The notes beneath the pieces were generated by a model that saw only the letters and a list, made by a program, of their open reading frames with translations, made no database searches and was not told the origin of the DNA. 64,000 nucleotides of DNA, from positions 3,351,001 through 3,415,000 of the forward strand of contig NZ_CP034909.1 of assembly GCF_008932245.1 (NCBI RefSeq), read 5' to 3'. Shown here in pieces: positions 8,655-17,378 of this stretch (positions are counted from its first letter, which is position 1; each line of letters begins with the position of its first letter). Origin of the DNA: Sinorhizobium alkalisoli (lineage in GTDB: Bacteria > Pseudomonadota > Alphaproteobacteria > Rhizobiales > Rhizobiaceae). A program made the position numbers and the translations under genes.

Positions 8655-9929
8655 ATGTTCTATCAGCTTTACGAAATGAACCATGCCATGATGGCACCCT
8701 GGCGTACGGCGGCGGACGCCATGCGGCTGGCCTTCAAGAACCCGATGAACCCCGTCTCGCACACCTATTTCGGCCGTGCCGCGGCCGCGGGGCTGGAGGT
8801 TTTCGAACGGGCAACGCGCCGTTACGGCAAGCCGGAATTCGGCCTTCGGGAAACGATCGTGGACGGCCGGCCGGTGCCGGTCCGCGAAAAGATCGTCTGG
8901 CGCGCCCCCTTCTGTAACCTCATTCATTTTGAGCGTTCGCTGCCTGCCGGGCGTGAAGCGGATCCGAAGGTGCTGCTCGTCGCCCCCATGTCCGGCCACT
9001 ATGCCACCTTGCTCCGTGGCACCGTCGAAGCGCTGTTGCCGAATTCGGATATTTACATTACCGACTGGATGGATGCCCGCATGGTGCCGCTCAGTGAGGG
9101 CACCTTCGACCTCGACGACTATATCGACTACATCATTCAGATCCTGCACTTCCTCGGACCGGATACGCATGTGGTCGGCGTCTGCCAGCCGGCGGTGCCG
9201 GTTCTGGCGGCGACTGCTCTGATGGAAGCGGAAAACGATCCGCTGTCGCCGGCCTCGATGACGCTGATGGGCGGACCGATCGACACCCGCATCAATCCGA
9301 CCGGCGTCAACCAACTGGCGGAACAGCGGTCGGTCGAGTGGTTCCGCGACAACGTCATCATGCCGGTGCCGTGGCCGCAGCCGGGCTTCATGCGCATGGT
9401 CTATCCCGGATTCCTGCAGCTTTCCGGCTTCATGTCGATGAATCTTGATCGGCACCTGGTCGCACACAAGGATTTTTTCGCCCATCTCGTCAAGAACGAT
9501 GGCGATGCGGCCGACAAGCATCGCGAATTCTACGACGAATATCTGGCCGTCATGGACCTGACCGCCGAGTTCTACCTGCAGACCGTGCAGGTCGTCTTCA
9601 TGCATCATGCGCTTCCCAAGGGTGAGATGGTCCATCGCGGCAAGCGCGTCGACCCGACGGCGATCCGCAAGGTGGCGTTGTTGACCGTCGAGGGAGAGAA
9701 CGACGACATTTCTGGACTCGGTCAGACGCAGGCGGCGCAGACGATCTGCACCAACATCCCCGAACATATGCGTCAGCACTATATGCAGCCGGATGTCGGC
9801 CACTATGGCGTATTCAACGGCTCACGGTTCCGTCGCGAGATTGCGCCGCGCATCGTTGCCTTCCAGCGCGAGCATTCGCGCTACGCCAAGCCCGTCAAGC
9901 GCGTCATCAAGGGCGGCAAGTCGGCCTGA
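8655..9929 (+). CDS. phaZ: intracellular poly(3-hydroxybutyrate) depolymerase
   Basis: 424 residues, the usual length for rhizobial intracellular PhaZ. The start is the ATG at MFYQLYEMNHAMMAP, behind AAAGGGGGTACG. The fold is alpha/beta hydrolase. Cys177 in the nucleophile elbow GVCQPAVP matches intracellular depolymerases that use cysteine where lipases have serine. The C-terminal region VEGENDDISG and DVGHYGVFNG supplies the Asp and His of the triad. The enzyme hydrolyses stored PHB granules to 3-hydroxybutyrate when carbon is short. It is transcribed alone after a 230-base spacer with a possible regulatory palindrome. Confidence 0.93.
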   Translation: MFYQLYEMNHAMMAPWRTAADAMRLAFKNPMNPVSHTYFGRAAAAGLEVFERATRRYGKPEFGLRETIVDGRPVPVREKIVWRAPFCNLIHFERSLPAGREADPKVLLVAPMSGHYATLLRGTVEALLPNSDIYITDWMDARMVPLSEGTFDLDDYIDYIIQILHFLGPDTHVVGVCQPAVPVLAATALMEAENDPLSPASMTLMGGPIDTRINPTGVNQLAEQRSVEWFRDNVIMPVPWPQPGFMRMVYPGFLQLSGFMSMNLDRHLVAHKDFFAHLVKNDGDAADKHREFYDEYLAVMDLTAEFYLQTVQVVFMHHALPKGEMVHRGKRVDPTAIRKVALLTVEGENDDISGLGQTQAAQTICTNIPEHMRQHYMQPDVGHYGVFNGSRFRREIAPRIVAFQREHSRYAKPVKRVIKGGKSA

Positions 9930-10129
9930 CCTGTGGTCGAATCAGCGTCGCGGCGCCGCAGGCGCCTTCCGCGACCGTGCGGAGGGCGCGCGCCGTAATG
10001 ATTTTGTGGCTTGGAGTCAAGGGCTTGACCGATTTCGAACGCCACGATCTTGCAGACCCAGACGGTCTTTCCCACATCGTTTTCATCGGGCCGCAACGGG
10101 CGGCCCGCTGATTGCGAGGTATGCTGAAG

Positions 10130-10546
10130 ATGAACCAATCTGCATTGATCCGTCCGGATTGGACGCCTGCGACCATTGCATTGATGGTGCTCGGCTTCAT
10201 TGTGTTCTGGCCGCTGGGATTGGCCATGCTCGCCTATATTCTCTTTGGCGACAAGCTGAAGGCTTTCAAGAAGGACGCCAACGATAGCGTCGACCGCATG
10301 TGCGCCGGCTTCCGTCGAAATCAGGGCCGTCACTGGGCCCATCACCGGACCGGAAACGTCGCCTTCGACGAATGGCGCGAGGCGGAACTTGCCCGGCTCG
10401 ACGAAGAGCGCCGCAAGCTCGATGAGATGCGCGAGGAATTCGACTCCTATGTGCGCGAGCTCCGCCGTGCGAAGGACAAGGAAGAGTTCGACCGCTTCAT
10501 GCGCGAGCGCCGGAACGGCTCAACGCCGGAAGCCACGGCCGGCTGA
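10130..10546 (+). CDS. DUF2852 membrane protein with charged C-terminal helix
   Basis: 138 residues from the ATG at MNQSALIRPDW; GAGG lies 10 bases upstream. An ATG nine bases earlier (MLKMNQ) is the alternative start but leaves almost no room for that ribosome site. One long hydrophobic segment (ATIALMVLGFIVFWPLG onward, residues about 12-42) is followed by a highly charged region (WREAELARLDEERRKLDEM and on) likely to form a coiled coil. This is the DUF2852 pattern found in alphaproteobacteria. Function unknown; probably an inner-membrane protein with a cytoplasmic helical tail. It stands alone between phaZ and a metallopeptidase gene. Confidence 0.82.
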   Translation: MNQSALIRPDWTPATIALMVLGFIVFWPLGLAMLAYILFGDKLKAFKKDANDSVDRMCAGFRRNQGRHWAHHRTGNVAFDEWREAELARLDEERRKLDEMREEFDSYVRELRRAKDKEEFDRFMRERRNGSTPEATAG

Positions 10547-10672
10547 TCCTGCCGGCTCTTGTCCGGCGTTTCACAGGAGACGCCGGAATATTTGCGCCTC
10601 GATCGCCGCGATTGCGGAAAGACCAGGCGGTCGTGCATGTAAACGGCGCCGCGAATCGGCTAAACAGCTTTC

Positions 10673-11428
10673 ATGTTTGCTTCCTTCAAGCGGCGCCGCG
10701 GCGGTCAAACGCCGGCTCAAGTCACGCGGGAGATCGCGGTGGCCGGCAAAGTTTTGCCCTTGACCATCCGGCAGAATGCGCGCGCGACGCGGATGACGCT
10801 GCGCATCGAGCCGGGCGGCCGGGCCCTGAAGCTGACCGTACCCGAGGGTCTGCCGGAACGCGAAGTCAGCGCATTCCTCACCCGCCAGCAGGGCTGGCTG
10901 ATGACCAGGCTCGCGCGCTTTTCCGGCGAGAGCGAGATCGGGCATGGCGGAATAATCTTCATTCGTGGGGTCGGCCACCGGATCGAGCGGACTGGCCGCA
11001 TTCGCGGGCTGACGGAGGCGGTGACGCTCGGCGACGAGGCGATCTTAAGGGTCGGCGGGGCGGAAGAGCACCTGCGCCGGCGCATCGCCGATTTCCTAAA
11101 GAAGGAAGCGCGGCTGGAACTGGAGCGGCTCGTTGCCGTCTATTCCGGCAGGATCGGCCGCCCGGTGCGCTCGCTGAGCCTCAAGGACACCCGCAGCCGC
11201 TGGGGATCCTGTTCCGCCGAAGGAGACTTGAGCTTTTCCTGGCGTATCGCCATGGCGCCGCCGAAAGTGATCGCCTATCTCGCAGCCCATGAAGTCGCCC
11301 ACCTCCAGGAGATGAATCACGGACCGGATTTCTGGGCGCTCTGCGAAAAATTGTGCCCGGATACCCGCGACGCCCGGCATTGGCTGAAGCGCAACGGCAC
11401 CATGCTGCACGCGATCGATTTCGGTTAG
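10673..11428 (+). CDS. YgjP/SprT-like zinc metallopeptidase (DUF45)
   Basis: 251 residues. The zinc-binding helix is AAHEVAHLQEMNHG (HExxH) near residue 205, with a downstream His in GPDFWALCEKL context as in the DUF45/YgjP group. Other family hallmarks are QQGWL, LSLKDTRSRWGSC and ISFSWR-like FSWRIAMAP before the zinc helix. The N-terminal half carries the basic, beta-rich region typical of the family. YgjP proteins are cytosolic predicted peptidases with no settled substrate. The gene is isolated from its neighbours by 126 and 197 bases. Confidence 0.87.
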   Translation: MFASFKRRRGGQTPAQVTREIAVAGKVLPLTIRQNARATRMTLRIEPGGRALKLTVPEGLPEREVSAFLTRQQGWLMTRLARFSGESEIGHGGIIFIRGVGHRIERTGRIRGLTEAVTLGDEAILRVGGAEEHLRRRIADFLKKEARLELERLVAVYSGRIGRPVRSLSLKDTRSRWGSCSAEGDLSFSWRIAMAPPKVIAYLAAHEVAHLQEMNHGPDFWALCEKLCPDTRDARHWLKRNGTMLHAIDFG

Positions 11429-11625
11429 ACGAGGGCCTGGCCGAATTGTCCCGGCAATTAAGCGGATGCGGATAAGGGAAAAGTCGCCGCCGGCGGCACG
11501 GTTTCCTCGCAACCGGGTAAGATCCCGAAAGCGAAGATGCGCCCCGCGCAACGGCGCTCCCGATAGGCTCGGCAATAAAACGGTTTTTCTCGACTCGCGG
11601 CGCGTTTCGTGCAAGGTCGCATCCC

Positions 11626-12300
11626 ATGAATACGCAAGTGAAGATCTGTGGATTGACGACCCCGGAAGCCGCGGAGCATGCGGTGGCTCTTGGCGCCTCG
11701 CATGCGGGCTTCATCTTCTTCCCCAAAAGCCCGCGCAACATCGAGCCCGACGATTCGGGGCGGCTGGCCGAGCGGATTCGCGACCGAGCGAAGATCGTCG
11801 CCGTCACCGTCAACGCGGAGAACGACGACCTCGACGAAATCGTCTCCGCGCTCGATCCGGATATCCTGCAACTTCATGGGCAGGAGAGCCCGGAGCGGGT
11901 GTTGTCCATCAAGGCGATCTACGGTCTCCCGGTAATGAAGGCCCTGTCGATCCGCGAGGCGTCCGATCTCGACCGGATCGATCCCTATCTCGGGATCGTC
12001 GATCGCTTCCTCTTCGACGCCAAGCCGCCGGCCGGGTCGGAATTGCCCGGCGGCAATGGCGTTTCTTTCGATTGGCGGCTGCTGGAGGCGCTTGACGAAA
12101 GCGTGGATTACATGCTTTCCGGTGGGCTGAATGCAACGAATATCGGCGAGGCCTTGGCGCTGACCGGCGCCCGTGCCGTCGATATTTCCTCCGGGGTCGA
12201 GAGCGCGCCGGGTGTCAAGGATTTGAAGCTTATGGATGCGTTTTTCGATGCGGTTCGCCGCGCCGAAGCCGAACGGCCACGATCAGGGAGCAAGACGTGA
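11626..12300 (+). CDS. trpF: phosphoribosylanthranilate isomerase
   Basis: 224 residues, normal length. Motifs include VKICGLTT at the N-terminus (catalytic Cys), [19 protein letters not shown] and [11 protein letters not shown]. It catalyses the Amadori rearrangement of phosphoribosylanthranilate to CdRP, the third step of tryptophan synthesis. Its stop codon overlaps the GTG start of trpB (GTGA), so the two are translationally coupled. The 197-base region upstream shows no obvious leader peptide or attenuator. Confidence 0.97.
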   Translation: MNTQVKICGLTTPEAAEHAVALGASHAGFIFFPKSPRNIEPDDSGRLAERIRDRAKIVAVTVNAENDDLDEIVSALDPDILQLHGQESPERVLSIKAIYGLPVMKALSIREASDLDRIDPYLGIVDRFLFDAKPPAGSELPGGNGVSFDWRLLEALDESVDYMLSGGLNATNIGEALALTGARAVDISSGVESAPGVKDLKLMDAFFDAVRRAEAERPRSGSKT

Positions 12301-13517
12301 ATCAGCCGCTTAAACCGAACTCCTTCAGAGCCGGACCCGACGAGGACGGCCGCTTCGGCATTTTCGGTGGCCGTTTCGTGGCAGAAACGCTGATGCCGCT
12401 GATCCTCGATCTCCAGGATGAATGGAACAAGGCGAAGAACGATCCCGCCTTCAAGGCGGAGCTTGAAGAACTCGGCGCCCATTATATCGGCCGCCCGAGC
12501 CCGCTTTATTTCGCCGAGCGGCTGACGGCCGAACTCGGGGGCGCCAAGATCTATTTCAAGCGCGAGGAACTGAACCACACCGGTTCGCACAAGATCAACA
12601 ATTGCATCGGCCAGATCCTGCTTGCCAAGCGCATGGGCAAGACCCGCATCATCGCGGAGACCGGTGCGGGCCAGCATGGCGTGGCCTCCGCCACCGTCGC
12701 CGCGCGCTTCGGCCTGCCCTGCGTCGTCTATATGGGCGCCACCGACGTCGAGCGGCAGGCGCCGAACGTCTTCCGCATGAAGCTCCTCGGCGCCGAGGTG
12801 AAGCCGGTGACGGCCGGCCACGGTACGCTCAAGGACGCGATGAACGAGGCGCTGCGCGACTGGGTGACGAATGTCGACAGCACATACTACCTGATCGGCA
12901 CCGCCGCCGGTCCGCACCCCTATCCGGAAATGGTTCGCGATTTCCAGGCGGTCATCGGCCAGGAGGCCAAGGAGCAGATCATCAAGGCCGAAGGCCGGCT
13001 GCCCGACCTCGTTGTCGCGGCCGTGGGCGGCGGCTCGAACGCGATCGGCATTTTCCACCCCTTCCTCGACGACGACGGCGTCCGCATTGTCGGCGTCGAA
13101 GCCGGCGGCAAGGGGCTCGGCGGCGATGAGCATTGCGCTTCGATCACGGCCGGCTCGCCGGGCGTGCTGCACGGCAACCGCACCTATCTGCTGCAGGACG
13201 GCGACGGACAGATCAAGGAGGGCCATTCGATCTCGGCGGGCCTCGACTATCCGGGCATCGGCCCGGAGCACGCATGGCTCAACGATATCGGCCGCGTCGA
13301 ATATGTGCCGATCATGGACCATGAGGCGCTCGAGGCCTTCCAGACATTGACCCGCCTCGAAGGCATCATTCCGGCGCTCGAGCCGTCGCATGCGCTTGCC
13401 GAGGTCATCAAGCGGGCGCCGAAAATGGGCAAAGATGAGATCATCCTGATGAATCTCTCCGGTCGCGGCGACAAGGACATTTTTACCGTCGGCAAACTTC
13501 TGGGTATGGGGCAATAA
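12297..13517 (+). CDS. trpB: tryptophan synthase beta subunit
   Basis: 406 residues starting with GTG, overlapping the trpF stop and preceded by AGGGAGCAAGAC. The pyridoxal phosphate lysine is in HTGSHKINN, and the phosphate-binding loop is GGGSNAIG. The GAGQHG and NLSGRGDKD motifs are present. It joins indole and serine to make tryptophan in the alpha2-beta2 complex with TrpA, encoded four bases downstream. Confidence 0.98.
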   Translation: MNQPLKPNSFRAGPDEDGRFGIFGGRFVAETLMPLILDLQDEWNKAKNDPAFKAELEELGAHYIGRPSPLYFAERLTAELGGAKIYFKREELNHTGSHKINNCIGQILLAKRMGKTRIIAETGAGQHGVASATVAARFGLPCVVYMGATDVERQAPNVFRMKLLGAEVKPVTAGHGTLKDAMNEALRDWVTNVDSTYYLIGTAAGPHPYPEMVRDFQAVIGQEAKEQIIKAEGRLPDLVVAAVGGGSNAIGIFHPFLDDDGVRIVGVEAGGKGLGGDEHCASITAGSPGVLHGNRTYLLQDGDGQIKEGHSISAGLDYPGIGPEHAWLNDIGRVEYVPIMDHEALEAFQTLTRLEGIIPALEPSHALAEVIKRAPKMGKDEIILMNLSGRGDKDIFTVGKLLGMGQ

Positions 13518-13521
13518 CGAC

Positions 13522-14361
13522 ATGACCGCACGCATGGAACAGAGGTTCGCCGACGTTGCGGCCGAGGGTCGCCCGGTGCTCGTCACCTATTTCATGGGCG
13601 GCGATCCGGATTTCGAAACGTCGCTGGCGATCATGAGGGCACTGCCGAAGGCGGGTGCCGATATCATCGAACTCGGCGTGCCCTTTTCCGATCCGATGGC
13701 CGACGGTCCGGCGATCCAGCTCGCCGGCCAGCGTGCCCTCAAGGGCGGTCAGACGCTTGCCAAGACGCTGGAGCTTGCCAGGCGCTTCCGGGTGGAAGAT
13801 CAGGGCACCCCGATCGTGCTGATGGGCTATTACAACCCGATCTATATTTACGGAGTCGAGCGCTTCCTCGCCGATGCAGTCGCGGCCGGGGTCGACGGGC
13901 TGATCGTCGTCGACCTGCCGCCGGAAATGGATGACGAGCTCTGCATTCCGGCGCTCGCAAAGGGCATCAGCTTCATCCGCCTGGCGACGCCGACGACCGA
14001 CGATCGCCGTCTGCCCAAGGTGCTCGAGAACACCTCCGGTTTCGTCTATTACGTCTCTATGACCGGCATCACCGGCTCGGCCCTGCCCGATCCGTCGCTG
14101 ATCGCCGGGGCGGTCGGACGCATCAAGTCGCACACCGATCTGCCCGTCTGCGTCGGCTTTGGCGTCAAGACTGCGGAGCATGCGCGGGTGATCGGTGCAT
14201 CGGCCGATGGCGTCGTGGTCGGCACGGCCATCGTCAACCAGATCGCCTCGAGCCTGACGGAAGACGGCCATGCGACCGAAGCGACGGTGCCGGGCGTCGA
14301 GGCGCTGGTGCGGGGGCTCTCGGCGGGCGTCCGGGCGGCAAGACTCGCGGCAGCCGAATAA
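13522..14361 (+). CDS. trpA: tryptophan synthase alpha subunit
   Basis: 279 residues. Catalytic Glu is in [12 protein letters not shown] and catalytic Asp in [11 protein letters not shown]; the phosphate loop is GFGVKTAEH. It cleaves indole-3-glycerol phosphate to indole and glyceraldehyde 3-phosphate and channels indole to TrpB. It follows trpB by four bases and precedes accD by 49, so trpFBA-accD-folC may be one transcript. Confidence 0.98.
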   Translation: MTARMEQRFADVAAEGRPVLVTYFMGGDPDFETSLAIMRALPKAGADIIELGVPFSDPMADGPAIQLAGQRALKGGQTLAKTLELARRFRVEDQGTPIVLMGYYNPIYIYGVERFLADAVAAGVDGLIVVDLPPEMDDELCIPALAKGISFIRLATPTTDDRRLPKVLENTSGFVYYVSMTGITGSALPDPSLIAGAVGRIKSHTDLPVCVGFGVKTAEHARVIGASADGVVVGTAIVNQIASSLTEDGHATEATVPGVEALVRGLSAGVRAARLAAAE

Positions 14362-14410
14362 TCCGCCTATATTGGCGCGCAATTCGAAGGACATCTTCAG
14401 GAGTCAATAA

Positions 14411-15325
14411 GTGAACTGGATCACAAGCTACGTTCGGCCGAAGATCAATTCGATGCTGGGCCGCAGGGAAGTTCCGGAAAACCTCTGGATCAAATGCCCT
14501 GATACCGGCGAGATGGTGTTCCATCGCGATCTCGAAGAGAACAAGTGGGTCATCCCGCAATCCGGCCACCACATGAAGATGCCGGCCAAGGCACGTCTGA
14601 AGGACCTGTTCGACGGCGGCATCTATGAGGCTCTGCCGCAGCCGAAGGTGGCGCAGGATCCGCTGAAGTTTCGCGATTCGAAGAAATATATCGATCGCCT
14701 GCGCGACAGCCGTGCCAAGACCGAACTCGAAGACACGATCGTCGCCGGCCTCGGCCTCGTCCATGGCATGAAGCTCGTCGCAGTCGTGCACGAGTTCAAC
14801 TTCATCGGCGGCTCGCTCGGCATGGCGGCGGGCGAAGCGATCGTCAAGGCCTTCGAACGGGCGATCGCGGAGAAGTGCCCGCTGGTCATCTTTCCGGCTT
14901 CTGGCGGCGCCCGTATGCAGGAAGGCATCCTGTCGCTGATGCAACTGCCGCGCACCACGGTCGCCGTGAACATGCTCAAGGAAGCAGGCCTCCCCTATAT
15001 AGTCGTGCTCACCAATCCGACGACCGGCGGTGTCACCGCCTCCTATGCGATGCTGGGTGACATCCACATGGCCGAGCCCGGCGCCGAAATCGGCTTTGCC
15101 GGCAAGCGGGTGATCGAGCAGACCCTGCGGGAGAAGCTGCCCGACGGCTTCCAGACCTCCGAATATCTCCTGGAGCACGGAATGGTGGACATGGTGGTCA
15201 GGCGCCACGACCTCCCGGAGACGCTGGCACGCGTCCTGAAGATCCTGATGAAGAAACCCGCGGAAGCCGCAAAGCGCGAAGAAACCGCCCAGGTGTCCGT
15301 GCTGCCGCTCGCGGCCAGGGCCTGA
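14411..15325 (+). CDS. accD: acetyl-CoA carboxylase carboxyltransferase subunit beta
   Basis: 304 residues starting with GTG ([11 protein letters not shown]). The crotonase-fold carboxyltransferase core is intact ([44 protein letters not shown]). With AccA it transfers the carboxyl group from biotin to acetyl-CoA, giving malonyl-CoA for fatty-acid synthesis. Odd point: the N-terminal zinc ribbon, which uses four cysteines in E. coli AccD, keeps only Cys29 (IKCPDTGEM). The partner is Thr32, and the second pair is replaced in WVIPQSGHH. The ribbon shape seems preserved without a full zinc site. Confidence 0.97.
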   Translation: MNWITSYVRPKINSMLGRREVPENLWIKCPDTGEMVFHRDLEENKWVIPQSGHHMKMPAKARLKDLFDGGIYEALPQPKVAQDPLKFRDSKKYIDRLRDSRAKTELEDTIVAGLGLVHGMKLVAVVHEFNFIGGSLGMAAGEAIVKAFERAIAEKCPLVIFPASGGARMQEGILSLMQLPRTTVAVNMLKEAGLPYIVVLTNPTTGGVTASYAMLGDIHMAEPGAEIGFAGKRVIEQTLREKLPDGFQTSEYLLEHGMVDMVVRRHDLPETLARVLKILMKKPAEAAKREETAQVSVLPLAARA

Positions 15326-15332
15326 GCCGCAG

Positions 15333-15380
15333 TAGCACCTGAATTGCTGCATGTCTTTCCCCGGAGCAGACATGCGGCAG
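15333..15380. repeat. partial RIME-like palindromic repeat
   Basis: The stretch TAGCACCTGAATTGCTGC followed by ATGTCTTT matches one half of the larger repeat at 36906-37007 and folds as CTGCATGTCT against AGACATGCGGCAG. A second inverted repeat, GCGAGGCGG/CCGCCTCGC at 15391-15415, follows. Neither has a T run, but they may help end transcription after accD. Confidence 0.6.
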
Positions 15381-15462
15381 ACGTGCAAGAGCGAGGCGGA
15401 GCGAACCCGCCTCGCATCTGTTCCGATCCCGCTGCAGCGGTCCTATTCTCGAGGCAAACATA

Positions 15463-16806
15463 ATGACGGCGGCTGAGGTCAGCGAAGCGGCGCAGGAGAT
15501 CGAGAAGCTTCTCGCGCTCCATCCAAAGGGGTTCGACCTGTCGCTGGACAGGATCACCCGCCTGCTTGCGGCGCTCGGAAACCCCGACCGACGCTTGCCG
15601 CCGGTCATTCATGTTGCCGGTACGAACGGCAAAGGCTCCGCCACCGCCTTTTCACGGGCGATCCTCGAGGCGGCGGGCTACAGCGTGCACGTGCACACCT
15701 CGCCGCATCTCGTCAACTGGCACGAGCGCTATCGCCTCGGAGCGAGGGGCGGAAAGGGTAGGCTCGTCAGCGACCCGGTCCTTGCCGATGCGGTGCGCCG
15801 CGTTGCGGCGGCCAATGCCGGCCAGAAGGTGACTGTCTTCGAACTGCTGACAGCTGTCACCTTCCTGCTTTTCGCCGAGCATCCGGCCGATGTCGCGATC
15901 ATCGAGGTCGGGCTTGGGGGCCGCTACGATGCGACGAATGTCATCGCCCGGCCGGCCTGCTCCGTCATCATGCCGATCTCGCTCGACCACCAGGCCTATC
16001 TCGGCGATCGGGTGGAACTGATCGCCGCCGAAAAGGCCGGCATCATGAAACGCGGCTGCCCCGTGGTGATCGGCCATCAGGAGGAGGACGGCGCGCGCGA
16101 CGTGCTCGTCGAAACCGCCGAGCGGCTCGGCTGCCCGACGTCCGTCTACGGTCAGGACTTCATGGCGCATGAAGAGTACGGCAGGCTGATCTACCAGGAC
16201 GAGGGCGGACTTGCGGACCTGCCGTTGCCGCGCCTGCCCGGCCGGCACCAATATGCAAATGCCGCCGCGGCTATCCGCGCCGTGCGGGCCGCCGGTTTCG
16301 AGGTGCCGGAGGCAGCGATCGAGAAGGGCCTCGCAAGCGTGGAATGGCCGGGCCGGCTGCAGCGCCTTGCCGGCGGCAAGCTGTCTCATCACGGACCGGC
16401 GGGAGCCGAGATCTGGATCGATGGCGGCCACAATCCCGGCGCCGGTCAAGTCATTGCCGAGGCGATGGCGGGCTTCGAGGAACGAGAGCCGCGACCGCTG
16501 TTCCTGATCATCGGCATGATCAACACCAAGGATCCGGTGGGTTATTTTCAGGCCTTCCTCGATCTCGCCGAGCAGGTCTTCACCGTACCGATCCACGGCT
16601 CCGATGCCGGGCTCGATCCCGTCGCTCTCGCTGCAGATGCGGCATCGGCGGGCTTCGAGACCAATGCGACGTCGTCAGTCGCAGAGGCGCTCGGCCTCAT
16701 CGCCGAGCTCACGCAGGAGGATCCGGTGCCGCCGCGCATCCTGATCGGCGGTTCGCTGTATCTCGTGGGCAACGTGCTCGCCGAAAACGGCACCCCCCCG
16801 CAGTGA
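15463..16806 (+). CDS. folC: bifunctional folylpolyglutamate synthase / dihydrofolate synthase
   Basis: 447 residues. The Mur-ligase-type P-loop is HVAGTNGKGSA near residue 50, followed by HTSPHLVNWHER. Also present are FELLTAVTFL, EVGLGGRYDATN, the carbamylated-lysine region AAEKAGIMKRG and the C-terminal IWIDGGHNPGAG. It adds glutamate to dihydropteroate and to folates. It is separated from accD by 137 bases containing a repeat and faces trxA across a shared terminator region. Confidence 0.96.
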   Translation: MTAAEVSEAAQEIEKLLALHPKGFDLSLDRITRLLAALGNPDRRLPPVIHVAGTNGKGSATAFSRAILEAAGYSVHVHTSPHLVNWHERYRLGARGGKGRLVSDPVLADAVRRVAAANAGQKVTVFELLTAVTFLLFAEHPADVAIIEVGLGGRYDATNVIARPACSVIMPISLDHQAYLGDRVELIAAEKAGIMKRGCPVVIGHQEEDGARDVLVETAERLGCPTSVYGQDFMAHEEYGRLIYQDEGGLADLPLPRLPGRHQYANAAAAIRAVRAAGFEVPEAAIEKGLASVEWPGRLQRLAGGKLSHHGPAGAEIWIDGGHNPGAGQVIAEAMAGFEEREPRPLFLIIGMINTKDPVGYFQAFLDLAEQVFTVPIHGSDAGLDPVALAADAASAGFETNATSSVAEALGLIAELTQEDPVPPRILIGGSLYLVGNVLAENGTPPQ

Positions 16807-16912
16807 GGCGGGCGGAGCAACCCTGTTCAGGCGCATCGCATGGATTGCCGAATCACCGGGGCTGTCGTTCAGCCAAGGCCAGGAGGCAGCCATAGCTCTG
16901 ACTGCCGGGCAA

Positions 16913-16941
16913 GAAAAAAGCCCGGGCAGGCCGGGCCTTTC
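16913..16941 (-). terminator. rho-independent terminator of trxA (possibly bidirectional)
   Basis: On the minus strand GCCCGG and CCGGGC pair around a short loop and are followed by six T. The plus strand gives the same hairpin followed by a short CCTTTC, so it may also serve folC, which converges on it. Confidence 0.75.
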
Positions 16942-16967
16942 AGGTTCAAATCTCTCGAACTCGCCGC

Positions 16968-17291
16968 TCAAGCGGCCGCATTGGAAATCCAGGAGCTCAG
17001 TGCCGTCTTGGGAGCAGCGCCGACCTTGATGTCGGCAACTTCGCCGGCCTTGAACACGGCGAGCGTGGGGATCGAGCGCACGCCGTACTGGGCGGCGAGT
17101 TCCGGGTTTTCGTCGATGTTGAGCTTGGCGACCTTGACCTTGCCCGCCAGCTCGGCGGCAATTTCCTCAAGGCTCGGCGCTATCATTTTGCACGGGCCGC
17201 ACCACTCCGCCCAGAAATCCACGACGACCGGCTCAGCGGAATTCAGGACTTCTTTTTGAAAGTTGGACGCATCGACTTTTACGGTAGCCAT
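16968..17291 (-). CDS. trxA: thioredoxin
   Basis: 107 residues, a classical thioredoxin. The active site is [10 protein letters not shown] with Cys31 and Cys34, and the cis-proline loop is [11 protein letters not shown]. It is a cytosolic disulfide reductant for ribonucleotide reductase, PAPS reductase and others. It lies 87 bases after addA on the same strand and is followed by a strong hairpin terminator. This gene therefore probably ends the divL-to-trxA run, although it may also have its own promoter in the 87-base gap. Confidence 0.97.
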   Translation of the reverse strand: MATVKVDASNFQKEVLNSAEPVVVDFWAEWCGPCKMIAPSLEEIAAELAGKVKVAKLNIDENPELAAQYGVRSIPTLAVFKAGEVADIKVGAAPKTALSSWISNAAA

Positions 17292-17378
17292 CGGCTGCTC
17301 CTTGCGTTCGGAAATGGCATTGTCCAGATGTTGTGCCTGATGTGAGGCCTCGCCACCGGATTTTCAATAAGGGGTATC

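Noticed and set aside
11429..11625. Trp leader peptide or attenuator before trpF
   Set aside because: No short frame with tandem Trp codons and no alternative hairpin with T run.
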